Assembly (NCBI GenBank): GCA_963575745.1
Contig: CAUYUJ010019104.1
Span: 620,131 to 684,130, forward strand
Direction: 5' to 3'
Length of the DNA stretch: 64,000 bases
From: Prorocentrum cordatum
Taxonomy: Eukaryota > Sar > Dinophyceae > Prorocentrales > Prorocentraceae
Part shown: piece after piece, positions 19,436 to 28,253 of the stretch
Numbering within the stretch: position 1 is the first letter of the stretch
Layout: each line of letters starts with the position of its first letter
Notes under the pieces: model-generated
The model's database searches: none
The model's input: only the letters and a program-made list of their open reading frames with translations
What the model was told of the DNA's origin: nothing
Program-made: the position numbers and the translations under genes

Positions 19436-20417
19436 TCATCCGAAGACATCATCCTCTGGAATCCCCTCATCATCAGACGAGGCGGGCGGCTTCCTAGAAG
19501 CACTGGCAGGCGCTGCGGGCTTCTCGGCTGGTGCGGTGGTCGCCTGCCCTGGCGGCGCGCGTGGCTCAGCGGGCAGGCGCTCGATCCCCGTCGGCTTGGC
19601 CTGTGCCTTGCCAGCGGGCTCGGGAACGGGCGAGGCTGGCGCCGTGCTGGCCTGGGGCTGGGCCTTGCCGCCTGCCTTGCTCTTGGCCTTGGGCTTCGGC
19701 GCGGGCGTCACCTTGGTGTCAAGATCCTCCTCGCTGCTGTCCTCGCCCCCGCTCTTCTCTGTCTGGTTGTCTGCTGCCGACGGCCTCTTCAACACCACGG
19801 GGGACGCCGCCGGCTTCTTCGTGGGCTGGCTCTCCGGCTCCTCTTCCTCGTCCTCGCTGATGTCGTGCTTGCCCTCCTCGGTTTCCTCCTGGTCGTCGCT
19901 ACCCTTGTCCTCGTCTTCCTCCGCCTCATCCCCGTGGTCGCTGGCCTTGCCCTCGCGCTCCGACGGCTCGTCGCCCTCCCCCTGCGCCGCGGAGGGTCTC
20001 TTCAAGCACGCGGCGCTGGGCCTCTTGAAGACACTCGCCCTCCCCTCCTTCCGATTCACTTTGAGCCACTCCGCCTTCTTCGCCTCGAGCGCGGCCTTGT
20101 CGAGAGTGCCAGCAGCATACTCCTGCGTAATGGCAGCGAAAAAAGATTTCGCCGCCTCGATGTCACGGAAACCTTGAAGTTGGCTCACTTGTTTGCCAGT
20201 GCTCTTTAGAATCTGTAACCACTGGCCACGGGATCTATGATGCACCACCACGCACTTTACATCGCAATCTTCTGCGGGATCCTTGAGTTTGACAAGCACG
20301 TGTTGACCAGGTTTCGATTCTTGTTGTACTTCGGCAGCTACAGTTCCTGGGATCTCCCACCGCATGCCATCTGGCCAAATTGCGACAAGCTCTGGAACAT
20401 CTGGCTCACACTGTGTC
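19436..20417 (-). CDS. Last exon, KRPSAA-rich acidic tail
   Basis: ATACGCCAG followed by G. It opens with CEPDVPELVAIWPDGMRWEI, PGQHVLVKLKDPAEDCDVKC and VVVHHRSRGQWLQILKS, a compact all-beta-looking block. GFRDIEAAKSFFAAITQEYA follows, then three KRPSAA motifs separated by Glu/Asp runs, then Pro/Ala-rich sequence and EGIPEDDVFG before TGA. The domain with an IWPDG turn could be a small SH3- or Tudor-like barrel; this is only an impression. Confidence 0.6.
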
Positions 20418-23400
20418 CTGGCGTATTCTGGGGTGTTGGGGCCTGCTCTGTGGATTCGCCACGCTGCCTACTGGAGCCAATCCAGAACGTTTCCGCCTCT
20501 CCACTTCCTCACCCCAGTCCACCGCCTCTCTCATCCTGCTCGTCGGTCTTGCCCGCAGCCTTCCACCCGTTGCTCGTCTCTTCCTCCGCTGTTCCCCCCA
20601 TCTCCGCCCAGGCCCAGAGCCGTTCTGGATTGGCCCCGCTGCCTGCATGCCCTCATCGTGTCCTAGCCTCCAGCCTCTCTCGACAGCAAGGACGTTCAAG
20701 CCAGCCGCCTCGCCGATCGTCTTAGCTTTCTTTTTTACAGGGGTGGCGGTCGCGCCGTCGGAGTCCTAGCGGTGGCAAGGATGAGCCAGCAAATGTCATC
20801 GCAAATGTCATCGCGATGACATTTGCGATGACATTTGCGGGTTCATCCTGTCCCCCCTTCGGCCTTCAGCCCCGATACATAGGAAAACCGTGTGGGGGTA
20901 TACGCCAGGATTGCCCCGCCGATCCTCGTCCAGGAAACATTTTGCCCAGGAGCTCGCCCTTGCGGAGAGCACGCGGATATGACCGTAGGAGCGCTCGGGA
21001 ATCGATCGCGTCGAATCATTCGAAAGGCTGACGCCGTTCCCGCCGAATCGCTGACTCGAATCGAAGGTGACCGCTCGAGCAGCCTCTCAGGCCGCAGCAC
21101 CGCTTGGGCGACGTGTCGCAACATGTTGCGGAGCTCCTTGGCCTTATCCACGGCCCAACCCGCTGCGTCGCTGGCCATGTGCCAGTCGGACTCGTGCTTC
21201 TGAGCCACTTTCATGAGCGCCTCGACTGCCGACGACTGACTGATGGTGTTCGTGATCTCACGCGTGGCCTTGATCAGATCCGTCTGGGCCACGATCGCAG
21301 CGGAGTCCAACTCAGCATCGTGGCATCCCTTCGTGCTGTACGAGAATTGATCTGGGCTCTGCAAGCGATCAGCAATGAGGGGGGGGCGAAGTCGTATCAA
21401 CTGGCCAGAACCGACGTCACCCCCACAACTAAATACTACTCAGCCCCCTGTGCCCCCCCCCCTCGTTGCTGATACGCAAATTGATGTGGTAGTGCCACGC
21501 CTGTGCGAGCGCCTTCACTAGCGCTCGATCCTGCGCCATGCTAGCGCTGGAGCCGAAACCCTACGGAGACGGCACATGCCGAATACGAAACCGCCTGGTA
21601 CATCCCCACGATCTGTAACAGCTGACGGGTCAATATGATCCTCTAGCAATGATTGAGACCAGGATGGGGAATGATGAGGATAATGAGACGGATGATGTGG
21701 AGGAGGGTGAGGGTGAGGGGGGGACAACAATGGAGAGAGCGAGATATACATAGAGAAATAGAGATACGCGGGAAGGGAGATGGACTTGACCTACCTAGCC
21801 TTTATATTGTCGACGGCTCCAAGATGGCTCCAACGTCCCCGACGGCTCCAAGATTTTCGACGGCTCCAAGATGGCTCAGACCCAAGCTTTCGGTGGAGGC
21901 TCTGCTTAACCAGTGGTTTGGATTGACCTGCCGATCCTCATCTTGCTTCTTTATGCTACTGCTGCTGCTGCTCCTCCTCATCTTCCTCATCCGCCTCCTC
22001 CCTCCCTCCCTCCCTCCCTCCCCCTTCCCTCCCTCCCTCCCTCCCTCCCTCCTTCGCCCCTCCTCACCCCCCGTGTCACCCTCCTTCTCCGTTTCCTCCT
22101 CCTCTTCCTCCTCCTCCTCTTCTTCTTCCTCCTCCCCCGCCTCCTCCTCCTCCTCCTCCTTCTCCTCCTCGCCCACTGGGTCCGATGACGGAAGAACGGC
22201 GGGGGGAGAGGAGGCGGCGGACGGTCCGTCACGCTCTCCAGCGCCGAGTCGGCGTCCTTGGCGAGCTTCTCGCGCTTGGGCGGGGTCAGCAAGTCCTGCC
22301 AAGGGCGGGGGGCGGAGTGCGAGGAGAATAAGCCGATGCAATAGGCGGGCTCAAATGCGCCCCCGCTCCCCCCCCCCGCCTCATCCTGCCTCGTCGTCGT
22401 CCTCTTCGTCCGCCTCCTCCTCCTCCTCCTCCTCCTCCTCCTCATCCTAACCTTCGTCTCCTCCTCCTCCTCCTCATCCTCCTCATCCTCCTCCTCATCA
22501 TCTTCCTCCTCCCCCTCCTCCTCCTCCTCCTCCTCCATCTCTTCGTCAAAGCTCACATGGCCGAGCATTTCTCTCGCAGTCGCCTTCCCTGTGGCGAAAC
22601 CGATTGCGAACGCTGCATTGCATGTCAGTTGGAGGTGGTGCATCTCCTCTCTATCCCTCGCTCCCTCTCTCTCTTGCTCTCCTCATTCGTTTCCTGTGTT
22701 TCGCACTCATCGGTCAGTTATCTGTCATCCATCGCATTGCCATCCTCATCTTCCTCATCGATGCGTCTCCTCATCGTCTTCATCCACCTCCCCTCCTCCT
22801 TCACCGTCACCTTCTCCTCCTCCTCCTCCTCCTCCTTCTCCTCCTCTTCCTCCTCCTCCTCCTCCTCCGCATCTTCCTCCTCCTCCTCCTCCTCCTCATC
22901 CTCCCCCCTCACCCTTCCAACAAATCCTCTTCCCCTGGCCAAGTACCCCTCGAGACCACCTTCCCACGCGAGGAGGGAGAGATCGCAACTTTCAGCAAGG
23001 CAGCGTCCTGGAAGCTGCCACCAGCCGCGGCATCAGCGCCTCCTGCACCGCTGCCCTGGGAATCCTGGCAGGGAATAACAGACGCTCGCATCGATGTCAT
23101 CGCCAACGTCACCGCAGTGACATTGGCGATGACATCGAGGCGTGGGGCCACTAAAAATCTAATACTTGATAGTTAAATGTTTAATCATGATTTGCACCAC
23201 GCGATCCTTCTTCGACACAGGCGTGCTCGGCACGGACGGCCTCGCGTGCGGGCAGGGCTCGATCGCGTCCGCCTCGGCCAGCGCTCTCGACATGAGATAC
23301 TCGGCGGTCCGCACAGGTGGCCCCTCCGAAGCTGCTTTTAAATTCAAGCGCCCCTGAGCTGTCGAAGGAGCGGTCGACCTGTCAATTGGGCCGTCATGCC

Positions 23401-24340
23401 TCTCACCGCTCAAGGACCGCTTCGTCGCCTCCAGCAAGTCCGCCTCCAACTTCGCATTAGCCTCCTCGGCCTCCTTGGCGCTCCGCATCGACTCCCGAAT
23501 GGCCTTCGCCGTCTGGTCATCCAAATCTGGCTTGGTCTGCTCCACCGCGACCGACTTCTTCTTCTCCTGCAGTGCGTCGCGATGCTGGCCAGGGTACGCA
23601 GGCTGCGCATCCTCCGACCATGCCGCCCACGCCGCAAGGCTGTCATCATCGGCAGGCTCACAATCAGAGATGATGTGTGTAGCATCGCCGTCGACCTCCG
23701 TGATCTCGCCATCGATGTCAGCCTCCGCTCTGTTCACCGGCTGCGGGATCATCTCGGGCACAGCGGGCGCTTGGGGCATGGGTGGCGCCTCGGGCGCAGC
23801 GAGCGCCTCGGGCACGGGTGGCGCCTCGTGCGCAGCGAGCGCCTCGGGCAAGGGCGGCGCCTCGGGCGCAGCGGGCGCCGCCTGGGGCGCCTCGCGCGGC
23901 GGCGCTGCCGCCGCCGCCGCAGGATCTGCAGGTGGAGCACGGGCGAAGGCCATCGAATCCTTGAGCTGCTGCACCAACTCCTCCTGCTGCTGCAGCTTCC
24001 TCAGGAGCTCGGCGTTCTCGTCGGCGCGGACGGCATCCATCCTGCGCATGTGCTCCTTCTCACGAAGCCACGCGTCACGATCGTTCTCAAGCACCTCACC
24101 ATCAGGAGCAGCGCCTGCTTGAGAAGCTGGCACGGGGGGCGAATCCTGAATCTCAACGGGCGAAACGACGGGCTCGCTGGTCTCGGGGACGCTTCCAGCA
24201 GGCACTCCACCAGGCTGATATGGCACCGTCTGCGCATCAGGCGCAGAGTCTGAGGACAGCGACATGCCAGCACTCTTGTTCAATGCGAGGCCGATCGGGG
24301 TCTCCCACGCCTTGCGTGGAACGGCTTGCCAGCCAATCAT
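19436..24340 (-). CDS. Seven-exon gene with UIM-like and KRPSAA motifs
   Basis: Gene model by eye. Exons: 24,340-23,198; 23,064-22,913; 22,612-22,557; 22,295-22,233; 21,358-21,072; about 20,765-20,670; 20,417-19,436 (stop TGA after EDDVFG). Acceptors are AG followed by G in nearly all introns, and donors are mostly GT. The protein has a coiled-coil and acidic N-terminal region with two ubiquitin-interacting-motif-like helices, a helical middle, and a C-terminal region with three KRPSAA motifs in Glu/Asp-rich sequence. This suggests a nuclear scaffold or ubiquitin-linked protein, but no enzyme domain is visible. Upstream exons may exist. Confidence 0.5.
20670..20765 (-). CDS. Short exon DSDGATATPVKKKAK
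   Basis: CCGCTAG acceptor followed by G. It encodes DSDGATATPVKKKAKTIGEA, a nuclear-localisation-like basic patch. The donor is uncertain. Confidence 0.5.
20789..20838. repeat. Perfect 50-bp palindrome
   Basis: The left half, containing GCAAATGTCATCG repeats, is the exact reverse complement of the right half with no loop. Imperfect symmetry continues outward (AGGATGAGCC against GGGTTCATCCT). It sits about 24 bp upstream (in transcription) of the 3' splice site of the exon at 20,765. A diverged copy lies at 23,093-23,138. Confidence 0.95.
21072..21358 (-). CDS. Helical exon, 287 bp
   Basis: GCTTGCAG acceptor. It encodes SPDQFSYSTKGCHDAELDSA, LIKATREITNTISQSSAVEA, KVAQKHESDWHMASDAAGWA and a helical tail, ending GAGCG before GTCACC. 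Rich in helix formers; no motif recognised. Confidence 0.6.
21400..22232. repeat. Intron with CTCC and CTC tracts
   Basis: Short C runs (21,452-21,462), GACGGCTCCAAGAT units three times (21,813-21,870), and dense CTC/CCCT repeats at 21,970-22,170. No coding frame. Confidence 0.75.
22233..22295 (-). CDS. 63-bp exon
   Basis: CTTGGCAG acceptor followed by G, and GAGAGC before GTGACG. It encodes DLLTPPKREKLAKDADSALE. Confidence 0.5.
22380..22545. repeat. CTC microsatellite in intron
   Basis: (CTC)n with CATC interruptions. Confidence 0.9.
22557..22612 (-). CDS. Micro-exon AFAIGFATGKATAREML
   Basis: ATGCAG acceptor, CCAT before GTGAGC donor. Short, but the frame is compositionally clean. Confidence 0.4.
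22780..22910. repeat. CTC microsatellite in intron
   Basis: Dense (CTC)n with occasional TTC. Confidence 0.9.
22913..23064 (-). CDS. Gly/Ala-rich exon
   Basis: CTGCCAG acceptor followed by G, and GGAAGG before GTGAGG donor. It encodes DSQGSGAGGADAAAGGSFQD, LLKVAISPSSRGKVVSRGTW and an acidic end. Confidence 0.5.
23093..23138. repeat. Hairpin related to the 50-bp palindrome
   Basis: Arms of about 21 bp with the cores GATGTCATCGCCAACGTCAC and GTGACATTGGCGATGACATC, a 4-base loop and one mismatch. It lies about 30 bp upstream of the 3' splice site at 23,064, the same position as the palindrome at 20.8 kb. Confidence 0.9.
23198..24340 (-). CDS. First visible exon, UIM-like helices
   Basis: ATG at 24,340 (MIGWQAVPRKAWETPIGLAL). 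An alternative ATG at 24,265 starts MSLSSDSAPDAQTVPYQPGG. It encodes a coiled-coil segment (WLREKEHMRRMDAVRADENA, LLRKLQQQEELVQQLKDSMA), Ala/Pro repeats of EAPPVPEALAAP type, and an acidic patch. Two helices near residues 272-313 follow: DDQTAKAIRESMRSA and LEADLLEATKRSLSGE. The second fits the UIM core (hydrophobic-x-x-A-x-x-x-S); the first fits only A-x-x-x-S. The exon ends CGCGTG before GTGCAA. The polyarginine frame upstream of the ATG is encoded by the CTC repeat and is not real. Confidence 0.55.
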
Positions 24341-24474
24341 CAAGCCTAAGCCCAAATGGCTATGCAAGGCGAGGGGGGTCAAAAGGATTCCTTCTCTGAG
24401 TTTCGTGTTGGTGTTTTCCTTCTGACCTTTTCGTTTCGCTCCTGCCCTTCGGTTCCTCCCAGTCCTCCTCTCTT

Positions 24475-24605
24475 TCCTTCTCCTCCTCCTCCTCCTCCTC
24501 CTCCTCCTCCTCCTCCTCGTCTTCCTCTTCTTCCTCCTCCTCCTCCTCCTCCTCCTCCTCCTCCTCCTCCTCCTCCTCCTCCTCCTCCCCCTCTTGTTCA
24601 TCCTC
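24475..24605. repeat. CTC microsatellite
   Basis: About 40 CTC triplets with few interruptions, just upstream of the first visible exon of the minus-strand gene. Confidence 0.95.
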
Positions 24606-25540
24606 CTCGTCATCCCTCATCCTTCCTACGTTTGCTGCCTGCCCCCTGGTCCGCTTCCTCTTCTGCGCTATGGGCAAGATATGGTGAGGCGATTCCACTC
24701 TCGGTTTATCCGCCTCCCTCTGCAGGGCATGTATCGTGCATTCATGCCCTCGACGACGAAAACCAATCAAATTTGCATACGCCATTTGAAAAGGAGCCAC
24801 CATCCATCTATGTACAAGGAAGGTGTTAGGCCTTTGGGCGCGCGTATGTGTGTGTTTCTATGGTTTATCATTAAATGCGTAGTTAGTATAAACAACCATG
24901 AATGTTGCATCCCGTTGGGTGTTGAGCAAAACGTATGCATCCGAATTGTTGTTTATGCTGTTTTTATACTGGAGTGTTCATAAGCATCCCGTTTTGGGAT
25001 GCATACAACCTCTGGGAACGAGTCATGACGAACCCGGGTTTCTCGGGTTTCGATGGTTCTGCAATGGAGAGAGCGCGACGTTCCCACACCAAAAAACAAG
25101 GGACGTCTTGGGGTCTCTCAGGGTTGGGTCTCCTTGTGGAGGGCTTCTTGTGGTCGGGTCCCTACGGTAGGGACGTGGAGGTCCACTCGGGTCGGACGGA
25201 GGCGGGGGGATATACGTTTGAAAGGAACAAGTGCACCACTTGGGCGGCGCGACAACTGATGGTACGACCTCCCCGTTCCCGACCTTAACATTGAGACCGG
25301 AAGCGCAGGCTGAAATGGAATCTATGCTTATTTGTTCGAAGGGCCCTGGGAGATGTCACAACTATCAATCACAAAGTCGGGGGCGCGGGGCAGCAGCAGC
25401 GCCATCCGATTCGCAGCTCAAGCCGAAGCGGTGCAAACATTTCTCTTCCAACAGTAGGGAAAGAGGCAGGGAGGCGCAGTCCGCCCGCAGAGTAAGGATG
25501 AGCCACGCTCCAAGGTTACTTAATCGCTTCGCTCATTCCG
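24606..25540. other. Region between the minus-strand block and ALG10
   Basis: No exon recognised. AT-richer than its surroundings around 24,840-24,990. It contains copy 1 of a dispersed repeat (25,015-25,180). It is the divergent boundary between minus-strand and plus-strand genes, so promoters would be expected here, but none can be recognised; dinoflagellate promoters lack a reliable signature. Confidence 0.4.
25015..25180 (+). repeat. Dispersed repeat A, copy 1
   Basis: Shares GGGTTTCTCGGGTTTCGATG, GTTCCCACACCAAAAA and CTTGTGGAGGGCTTCTTGTGG with 31,902-32,090 and 45,225-45,390, in the same order. It looks like a short non-autonomous element. Confidence 0.75.
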
Positions 25541-25549
25541 CCGGCCCTC

Positions 25550-25705
25550 GAGCGCTCTGTGGGGCCTCTTTGAAGCCTCTCTTGGGGGCCTCTTGGGGGC
25601 CTCCTGGGGGCCTCTTGGGGGCCTCCTGGGGGCCTCTTGGGGCTCCTGAGGGCGTCTCGGGGCCCCCTTGGGCCTCTTGCGGGGGCTCTTGGGGGCCTCT
25701 CGGGG
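25550..25705. repeat. 12-bp GGGGGCCTCYTG minisatellite
   Basis: About twelve units of GGGGGCCTCTTG/GGGGGCCTCCTG. Related degenerate arrays occur at 32.87-33.40 and 38.67-39.21 kb. Confidence 0.9.
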
Positions 25706-25834
25706 CGGGGTAGCCGAGTGCACCCCCGACATACCCCACTGCATACCCTCCCCTTCCCGGCCCACATCCGCGGCCGCGCCGGCCGGCTGCGCGCCCCGCC
25801 TCGCAGGGTGGCGGCATGGCCTTCCAGGGCCCGA

Positions 25835-26015
<181 letters not shown>

Positions 26016-26028
26016 TTCGTGCGTGGAG

Positions 26029-26324
26029 GGTTTCTCCAAAGGGCTTAGGCGACCCCTCCTCCTCCTCCTCCTCCTCCTCCTCTCCTCCTCCTCTTCTCCT
26101 CCTCCTCCTCCTCCTCTCCTCCACTCCTCCTCCTCCTTCTCCTCCCTCCCAGCTCGCGGGGAGCGAGATGCGAAATAGTCGAAGTACTCCTTCTCCTCCC
26201 TCCTCTCCTCCTCCTCCTCCTCCTCCTCCTCCTCCTCCTCCTCCTCTTCCTCCTCCTCCTCCTCCTCCTCCTCCTCCTCCTCCTCCTCCTCCTCCTCGGG
26301 TCGCCTACGGCCCCGGGGGAAACC
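26029..26324. mobile_element. Fold-back element carrying a CTC tract, copy 1
   Basis: The left terminus GGTTTCTCCAAAGGGCTTAG and the right terminus ending CCCCGGGGGAAACC are imperfect inverted repeats: GGTCGCCTA against TAGGCGACC, then GGAAACC-type ends. The interior is almost pure CTC. A second copy with the same termini lies at 27,227-27,371. Confidence 0.7.
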
Positions 26325-26439
26325 GTGTATTCGTGCGTCCTTATTGTACGGATTGACTCTGCGAGAGCTGCCGCGCGCAGCCGTTCTCGACGCCGCGGCC
26401 GGGCGCGTTCTCCTCGAGGCACGGGGCCCAGGGGGGGGA

Positions 26440-26467
26440 GTTTTCTCTCTCTCTCTCTCTCTTTTTT

Positions 26468-26499
<32 letters not shown>

Positions 26500-26679
26500 A
26501 TTTCTTTCTCGCTCTCTCTCTCTCTCTCTCTATATTCTCTCTTCTTCTCTCTTTCCCTCTTCTCTCTCTCTCTCTCTTCTTCTCTCTCTCTCTCTCTTCT
26601 CTCTCTCTCTATGTTATCTTTTTTTGTTGTTCTCTCTCTGTCTCTCTTCTCTCTCTCTCTCTTTCCCTCTTGTGTTTTT

Positions 26680-26715
<36 letters not shown>

Positions 26716-26725
26716 TCTCTCGGCA
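26440..26725. repeat. (TC)n polypyrimidine tract
   Basis: About 285 bp of CTCTCT with T runs on the plus strand; a candidate for triplex or H-DNA structure. Confidence 0.95.
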
Positions 26726-26905
26726 CACCCGTCTCACGGGTCGTTCCCTGGAGGGGGCTCCAGCCGCGGCTCTAGTGGGGGAGCTCGCTTTCATGATCAC
26801 CCCACCCATGTCGGCACACCCCTCTCGCGGATCGTGCCCCAGACGAAGTATGTATTGCCTCAGTGGGGGAGTTCATACGCGGCCGTCCGTTGCGGAACGT
26901 TCTTC

Positions 26906-27080
26906 GAAGAAGATATAGACATAAGTTTTTGGCGTTCCGCGTGGATTGCCTGGATATGCGCTTGACCCCCCTCCTTGGCGCGCGGAGCGCGCCAGGGGCG
27001 GCGCCAGAGGCGCCGCTGGGGGGGTCCAGCGCAGATCCAATAAATCCGCGTATGGCGTTTTTGTCTTACTCTAGTTCTTC
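26906..27080. mobile_element. Large inverted-repeat element, copy 1
   Basis: Diverged copy of the element at 27,397-27,594. GAAGAAGATATAGACATAAG at the left pairs with CTTACTCTAGTTCTTC at the right. Inner TGACCCCCCTC pairs with GGGGGGGTCCA. The centre has GCGCGCGGAGCGCGC and GGCGGCGCCAGAGGCGCCGC hairpins. Confidence 0.75.
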
Positions 27081-27226
27081 GCACGGATTACGCCCCAGTT
27101 GTAAGCTCTAATTCCGATCGCGGTGGGGGAGCTCATGTAGGAAGACCCGTGCCCAGTGCGGCATCCTTCAAATTCCTTCTGCAGTTTATTGTCTCTCTCT
27201 CTCTCTCGCGGCGCGCAGTGGTGGAG

Positions 27227-27371
27227 GGTTTCTCCAAAGGGCTTAGGCGGCCCGTCCTCCTCTTCTTCCTCCTCCTTCCTCCTCCTCCTCCTCCTCCTCC
27301 TCCTCGTCGTCCCCCTCCTCCACCTCCTCCTCCTCCTCCTCCTCGGGTCGCCTACGGCCCCGGGGGAAACC
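27227..27371. mobile_element. Fold-back element carrying a CTC tract, copy 2
   Basis: Same termini as copy 1 (GGTTTCTCCAAAGGGCTTAG and CGGGGGAAACC) around a shorter CTC/CGTCGT interior. Confidence 0.7.
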
Positions 27372-27396
27372 GTGCACGCAGTAGATGCGGGGAGTA

Positions 27397-27594
27397 GGGG
27401 AACGAAGAATGACGTAAGCATAAAAACTTGGAGGTCCGCGCGGATTTCTCGGATCGGCGCTGGACCCCCCTCCCTGGCGCACGGAGCGCGCCAGGGGCGG
27501 CGCCGGAGGCGCCGCCAGGGGGGTCCAGCGCGAATCCGAGAAATCCGCGCGGACGTCCGAGTTTTTAATGTGCTTATGCCATTCTTCGTTCCCC
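27397..27594. mobile_element. Large inverted-repeat element, copy 2
   Basis: About 75-bp arms. GGGGAACGAAGAATGACGTA at the left end matches the reverse complement of the right end ATTCTTCGTTCCCC. The inner arm CCGCGCGGATTTCTCGGAT pairs with ATCCGAGAAATCCGCGCGG-type sequence. The centre contains two further GC-rich hairpins (GGCGGCGCC-GGA-GGCGCCGCC). No obvious target-site duplication. Confidence 0.85.
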
Positions 27595-27599
27595 TCGGG

Positions 27600-28145
27600 A
27601 GGGGCCATCCCCTGAGCTGCACGCGCCTGCGTAGGATGAGGTCCTTCGCCAGGACACTCCGATGGTGCTTCTGCACATCGGCGCCCTTCGGCCGTAGAAA
27701 GGACCACGGAGGACTTGGCGCCCAGCGGGGCGCCGAAGCTTGGGGAGGTGCCTCAGGGAACTACCCCAGGCCACGAGCGACGCTGAAGTTCTGCTGGGAT
27801 TCTCAAGTTGGAGGGAGGCGATTGAACCTACGATGTGATCCTAAGAGTGGGGGATACCCCCCGACGGGGGTCAACCTCGCCTCGTCGTCGCGCCGCGACG
27901 GGGGTCGGAGCGCCTTCGGCGCGCGCGCGGTGGCTGCCAGCGACGGGGGTCGATGCGGGGCTGTCGGCGGGGGTGACGCCCCCCCGACGCCTGTTAAGAA
28001 ACTCGGAGTACTCCAGATGTGTGCCCAAAGCGCGGGCATCAACTTCCTTTACTGCCTCCTCCTCCTCCTCCTCCTCCTCCTCCTCCTCCTCCTCCTCGCT
28101 CAAAGTCGGAGCAATAAGAGGGGTCTCCAGGACTCCGGTCACCCT
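27600..28145. other. Region before the first recognised ALG10 exon
   Basis: GC-rich unique sequence with GACGGGGGTC repeated five or so times (27,850-27,990) and a CTC tract at 28,055-28,100. The ALG10 N-terminal motif region was looked for and not seen. Confidence 0.5.
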
Positions 28146-28150
28146 GGGAG

Positions 28151-28253
28151 GTGGCGTGCGCCGCCCTGGCGGGCCTGGTGGCGATCGCCTTCCGGCAGAC
28201 CAACGCGGTGTGGGTGCTGTTCACGTTCGGCACGGCCGTCTTGGCCGACCTCC
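28151..28253 (+). CDS. ALG10: ALG10 exon a (RQTN motif)
   Basis: Begins after CTGGGAG followed by G. It encodes VACAALAGLVAIAFRQTNAV and WVLFTFGTAVLADLQ. FRQTNxxW is the most conserved ALG10 motif before the large luminal loop. The donor is not clear, so the join to the next exon is open; a short extra exon in 28.26-29.75 kb is possible. Confidence 0.75.

Noticed and set aside
24265-24613. Polyarginine start MTRRMNKRGRRRRRR of the minus-strand gene
   Set aside because: Translation of the CTC microsatellite in antisense; the real start is at or downstream of 24,340.
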